The position numbers and the translations under genes are program-made. The notes beneath the pieces were generated by a model. It saw nothing but the letters and a program-made list of their open reading frames with translations. It was not told where the DNA came from and did not search any database. A stretch of 64,000 nt of DNA, from the NCBI GenBank assembly GCA_963845485.1, contig CAWJSI010000002.1:10336-74335 (forward strand). Reading direction: 5' to 3'. This stretch comes from Bog-756 sp963845485 (GTDB taxonomy: Bacteria > Actinomycetota > Acidimicrobiia > Acidimicrobiales > RAAP-2). Shown one piece after another: positions 60,742-64,000 of the stretch; within the stretch, counting starts at the first letter, position 1, and each line of letters starts with the position of its first letter.

Positions 60742-60966
60742 ATGGATGTCAAACACCGCGCCGACCTAGTACGCCCGCCCTTCCGTCACCACTTGGCCAC
60801 CGGCCGCCGGATGCCCGGCACCTACGAAAGCATCTCCTTGGGCGGTTGCCAGCGAACGTTCACCGACCAACAGGAGACTTTTTGGATAGTTCCCCAGACG
60901 TACCCGGTTCGAGACGGTCGCGCTGAAGCCAACCTGGGCGTCAGCGTCGAGATGCCAGAACGGTGA
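60742..60966 (+). CDS. Possible small protein (low confidence)
   Basis: 74 residues from ATG 60742 (MDVKHRADLVRPPFRHH..., ending GVSVEMPER). Composition is protein-like and AGGGAG precedes it, rather close. It has no family match; the remaining parts of this 600-base gap (60475-61075) show nothing else, apart from GGAGG before the next gene. Confidence 0.3.
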   Translation: MDVKHRADLVRPPFRHHLATGRRMPGTYESISLGGCQRTFTDQQETFWIVPQTYPVRDGRAEANLGVSVEMPER

Positions 60967-61075
60967 CCAATCATGACCCCATGTCTCGGGCTGCGGTATC
61001 GTGTGTGGGACTTAAAAGTGGGGCCATCGGGCGTCGGCGACGCGTGGCAGCACACTACAAACGGCGGAGGTAGTC

Positions 61076-63019
61076 ATGCGGGCACCTGCAAGGATTCTCA
61101 CGGCGGGCGCGGCGGCGCTCATGACACTGGTGTTCCTCGGCCCTGTCGGCGCCGAGGCGGCCACGCCACACGTCCTGACGGTGTCGGCACAGGTCAGCGC
61201 GTCGAACTGGACGACAATGCCCAACACGAACAACACGGCGAACCAGACCAACGGAATGGCGAGCGTGTCCTGTGTGACGTCGGGCTGGTGCGTGGCAGTG
61301 GGTAACGGAGGCAAAGTGAGTGTGGACTCGGCGAACATCGAGCTCTGGAACGGCACGACCTGGTCGCCAATGATGTCGCCAGTGGTGTCCGGTGAGACCG
61401 ACATCTACCTGAACGGGGTCTCCTGTGCGACAACCTCGTTCTGTGTCGCCGTCGGTGCCGTCGACACCACAACCTTTGCTCCACTGATCGAAACTTGGAA
61501 CGGCACCACGTGGAGCGTCGTCCAGTCCAGTCCGTTGTCCTCCACCTCGACCTTCCTGTCCGGCGTGTCCTGCCTTAGCAGCTCGTTCTGCATGGCGGTC
61601 GGCTGGATCGGGGCGGCCGGCGGCTCGGGATTGGTCGAGCAGTGGAACGGCTCGACCTGGACGGCCACCACCATCCTGCAGGCGTTTCAGGCCAACATTC
61701 ACGTGTACGGAGTGTCCTGCACGACGCCCGTATTCTGCATGTTCGTCGGCGACTCGGTACTCGCCGGCACGTCCAATACTGGGCCATTCACCGACTATTG
61801 GAACGGCTCGACCTGGACCGGGACGTACCAGCCGCCCATCTCTTCGAACACCGACTACCACCTCTACGGGGTGTCGTGCGTCGGGACGAAATTCTGTACC
61901 GCGGTGGGGGACACCCAGACAGGCGGACAACCGCCAACTTTGTACGGCCAGACCTGGTATGGCGATGAACTCTTCGATAGTTCGGCTTGGACGACGGCGG
62001 CCGGTCTCCCGGCCGTGTCGGGAGGGGCAAATCTGCGCGACATCAGTTGCTTCAGTGCCACCTCGTGCACGGCCGTGGGCGGCACCCCGAACACATTGGC
62101 CGTGACGTGGAACGGCGCGTCCTGGACGCTTCAGACCACACCCACGGGCCCCTCGACGTCCAACCAGAGTGCCTTCTACGGCGTGGACTGCCTAACTGAC
62201 TGGGCCTGTGTGGCGGTGGGTAACTCCGCCAATGGAGCGAGCAGCCTCCCTCTGGAGGCCTCTGCCCCCATCGCCCGCAGCGGCTACCGCTTCGTGGCCT
62301 CTGACGGCGGCATCTTTAGCTATGGCGCACCTTTCCTGGGGTCGATGGGCGGCCAGCACCTCAACAAGCCCATCGTGGGCATGGCGGTGATGCCGGCCGG
62401 TGACGGCTACTACCTGGTCGCCTCCGACGGGGGTATCTTCACCTTCGGTAGCGCCCAGTACTTCGGTTCGACGGGCTCGTTTCACCTCAACGCCCCCATC
62501 GTCGGGATGGCAGTGACAGCCGACGGTGGGGGGTACTGGCTGGTGGCTTCTGACGGGGGAGTCTTCTCCTTCGGTGACGCCCAGTTCTACGGCTCGGCGG
62601 GCGGAATCAAACTCAACAAGCCCATCGTGGGCATGGCGCCTACTCCCAACGGTCAGGGTTACTACCTGGTGGCCTCCGATGGAGGCATCTTCAGCTACGG
62701 CAACGCGCTCTTCGAGGGCTCGGCCGGGTCGATTCCCCTGAACAAGCCAGTGGTCGGTATGACCGTGCCGGCCAGCGGCGGCTACTACTTGGTGGCCTCC
62801 GACGGTGGAATCTTCTCCTATCCGGGCACCTTGCCTTTCTACGGATCGGCAGGCTCGATCAACCTAAACAAGCCGGTCGTGGGTATGGCCAGCGTGGCGG
62901 GCGGCTACTACCTAGTGGCCTCAGATGGCGGGATCTTCTCTTACCCAGGCACGCTGCCGTTCTTGGGCTCGCACGGCGGCCAGCCCCTCAACGCCCCCAT
63001 CGTGGGGATAGGCGCCTAG
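61076..63019 (+). CDS. Secreted Cys-pair propeller with six-repeat C-terminal domain
   Basis: 647 residues. Signal peptide (RILTAGAAALMTLVFLGPVGAEA-AT). Residues about 45-395 hold roughly seven units of the form VSC..S.FCVAVG ... WNGTTW, where each Cys pair probably forms a disulfide, a beta-propeller type frequent in secreted actinobacterial proteins. Six GYYLVASDGGIFSYG repeats follow. GGAGG before the ATG. Likely extracellular binding or surface role. Confidence 0.85.
   Translation: MRAPARILTAGAAALMTLVFLGPVGAEAATPHVLTVSAQVSASNWTTMPNTNNTANQTNGMASVSCVTSGWCVAVGNGGKVSVDSANIELWNGTTWSPMMSPVVSGETDIYLNGVSCATTSFCVAVGAVDTTTFAPLIETWNGTTWSVVQSSPLSSTSTFLSGVSCLSSSFCMAVGWIGAAGGSGLVEQWNGSTWTATTILQAFQANIHVYGVSCTTPVFCMFVGDSVLAGTSNTGPFTDYWNGSTWTGTYQPPISSNTDYHLYGVSCVGTKFCTAVGDTQTGGQPPTLYGQTWYGDELFDSSAWTTAAGLPAVSGGANLRDISCFSATSCTAVGGTPNTLAVTWNGASWTLQTTPTGPSTSNQSAFYGVDCLTDWACVAVGNSANGASSLPLEASAPIARSGYRFVASDGGIFSYGAPFLGSMGGQHLNKPIVGMAVMPAGDGYYLVASDGGIFTFGSAQYFGSTGSFHLNAPIVGMAVTADGGGYWLVASDGGVFSFGDAQFYGSAGGIKLNKPIVGMAPTPNGQGYYLVASDGGIFSYGNALFEGSAGSIPLNKPVVGMTVPASGGYYLVASDGGIFSYPGTLPFYGSAGSINLNKPVVGMASVAGGYYLVASDGGIFSYPGTLPFLGSHGGQPLNAPIVGIGA
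62282..63019 (+). repeat. Six tandem repeats (GYYLVASDGG type)
   Basis: Six units of 39-42 residues; the last two differ by an inserted SYPGTLPF segment. The final unit ends two residues after VGI, so the closure matches the other two proteins. Confidence 0.88.
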
Positions 63020-63024
63020 TTGTG

Positions 63025-63305
63025 AGCACCGGAGGGTCTTGGCACTCCTCTTTGTAGGTGCGCCGCCGAGGACCGCGAGGGGCGCCCAGATAGAACCGTT
63101 GTAGGTAGGCGACTGGAGGACCCGGCCTCTACGGGCGGCGGGCATCTGGAGGGAGGAGGATCTCGACCGTCGGCCAAGGGCCAGCAGTCCACCGTTTTCA
63201 TAGCGGACCAGCCAAGCGCGCACGCTCTGGCTGCTCGGCGTCGGCTACTTACCGCATGCTGTAGCCGTCCCTGATGACACCCAGGGCTATTCCATCTTGC
63301 TGAGC
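63025..63305 (-). pseudogene. IS481-family transposase remnant
   Basis: Frames on the minus strand together give ALGVIRDGYSMR ... RAWLVRYENGGLLAL ... ADGRDPPPSRCP ... YNGSIWAP, which follows the order of the N-terminal helix-turn-helix of IS481-type transposases (dG.S..EVA, R.WL.RYE.GGL..LADRS..P..CP, WG.RR). At least two frameshifts and a stop lie within it, and the DDE domain is absent. No terminal inverted repeats were found. Confidence 0.55.
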
Positions 63306-63436
63306 TCCACGAGCACTCGGCCGCCTCCTTAGCTCCTCGGAGGTCGGTGGGGTCGAGGTGTCGACCATCAACCGAAATTGTGTAAACGATCACCCGGAAC
63401 CAATTGCGGCGGTTCCAAACGTCACCTGGAATACAT

Positions 63437-63629
63437 CACACAGGAGAGAGGGAGACCGACACGCGAACGGGCCAAAACCGACGCGCGGGACGAGCGGAGC
63501 GCCAGCAAGGCCGGAGGCGGGAAGCCAGCACACGCAAGGGCCCGAGGGCCAGCGGCCGGCCGGCACAAGGGCCGGGGCCACGAGGCGGGCGCGCCCGAAC
63601 GGGGAGGGCCAGGCGGCAGGGAGGAGGGC
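63437..63629 (+). other. 193-nt thymine-free tract
   Basis: No T occurs on the + strand for 193 bases. The tract is purine-rich with many GGG runs and short GGCC repeats. Since every stop codon needs T, all three + frames are open across it, so reading frames there (for example 63378-63650) are not evidence of genes. No known RNA or element recognised. Confidence 0.85.
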
Positions 63630-63699
63630 TTGGGTTGCTGTGCGAATTAGTGAGAGCCCCTGACCGGCACGAGTGGGGCGCCCCGTGGGTTGGGCCTGC

Positions 63700-64000
63700 T
63701 CAGAGTCCAGTTACGGGTACGTGGATGATGAGAGTTGCGTTGACAGGTTGGCTCGTTCCGCTTACGCCGCCTGAGTAAGTGGCGACGCTCTGAATAAAGA
63801 GAGGTACAGAAACAGAGGAGCAGGTCCCACAAGGCGCACCACCTGTGGAAATGACAGCGATCCAGCCATAGACGGTTGGGGTGGCGGGAATAGTCTCCGG
63901 CACAAACCCTGGCGCGCTCGGAGTCCCCACGAACGTGACGGTGGTGACACCTGGCGATGCGACCGCATCCCACACCACACTGTTGATGGTATCCATGGTG
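63700..64000 (-). CDS. C-terminal part of a secreted-type protein (partial)
   Basis: The minus strand is open from the window edge to TGA 63700. The last 98 residues read INSVVWDAVASPGVTTVTFVG ... GGAPCGTCSSVSVPLFIQSV and end IIHVPVTGL: Thr/Val/Ser-rich, beta-type, with a Cys pair, like the end of an exported beta-sandwich protein. The start is probably outside; the in-window ATG at 63996 has no visible SD. Confidence 0.5.
   Translation of the reverse strand, partial: TMDTINSVVWDAVASPGVTTVTFVGTPSAPGFVPETIPATPTVYGWIAVISTGGAPCGTCSSVSVPLFIQSVATYSGGVSGTSQPVNATLIIHVPVTGL

Noticed and set aside
63378..63650. Open frames across the T-free tract
   Set aside because: Stops cannot occur without T, so openness carries no information; translations are Arg/Gly-rich and unlike any protein.

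Overview
The window is high-GC actinobacterial DNA. Three secreted proteins end in GYWLVASDGGIF-type repeats that are common in Acidimicrobiia. F420/PPOX-fold enzymes, steroid-type thiolases with DUF35 partners, an IdeR-like iron box and many apparently leaderless genes also fit an acidimicrobial or mycobacteria-like actinobacterium. I assign Acidimicrobiia with moderate confidence; no rRNA, tRNA or CRISPR array was seen.

Layout, 1-31 kb (dense, very GC-rich, mostly intact operons). An ABC-F ATPase fragment opens the window. A four-gene overlapping operon follows (two DUF35-type proteins and two cysteine-less thiolases, in the order of the Rv3521-Rv3523 region of M. tuberculosis), divergent from a sulfatase. 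Next come a badly frameshifted polytopic membrane protein, a LMW phosphatase, two PPOX-fold proteins, an SDR, a DapB-like dehydrogenase, an ABC exporter, two MFS transporters (one coupled to a TetR regulator), the first secreted repeat protein, an HdeD-like protein, an SDR, and an iron(III) ABC importer (binding protein, permease, ATPase) behind a near-ideal promoter overlapped by an IdeR-like box. A minus-strand operon of two double-hotdog proteins and an SDR follows.

30-48 kb. GH13 glucosidase, XRE regulator with an unrecognised C-terminal domain, class III aminotransferase, polytopic membrane protein, a secreted purple-acid-phosphatase-like protein with the same repeat domain, a membrane-anchored collagen-like protein, nitronate monooxygenase coupled to PurU, an FtsX-type permease, a SpoU methyltransferase and a YedK-type SRAP protein.

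48-64 kb (accessory). GC looks lower, genes are short and mostly monocistronic (VOC, DHFR-like, ABM, SnoaL-like, alpha/beta hydrolase, methyltransferase, CMD), and several are fragments or frameshifted. A third secreted repeat protein is followed by an IS481-type transposase remnant and a 193-nt stretch with no thymine on the + strand.

A recurring theme is an actinobacterial -10 hexamer (NANNNT, often TANNNT or CANAAT) placed 6-7 nt before an ATG or GTG. It supports leaderless transcripts for many genes, corrects several starts, reveals a 57-residue gene, and exposes two 9-codon leader ORFs whose TGA overlaps the ATG of the next gene.
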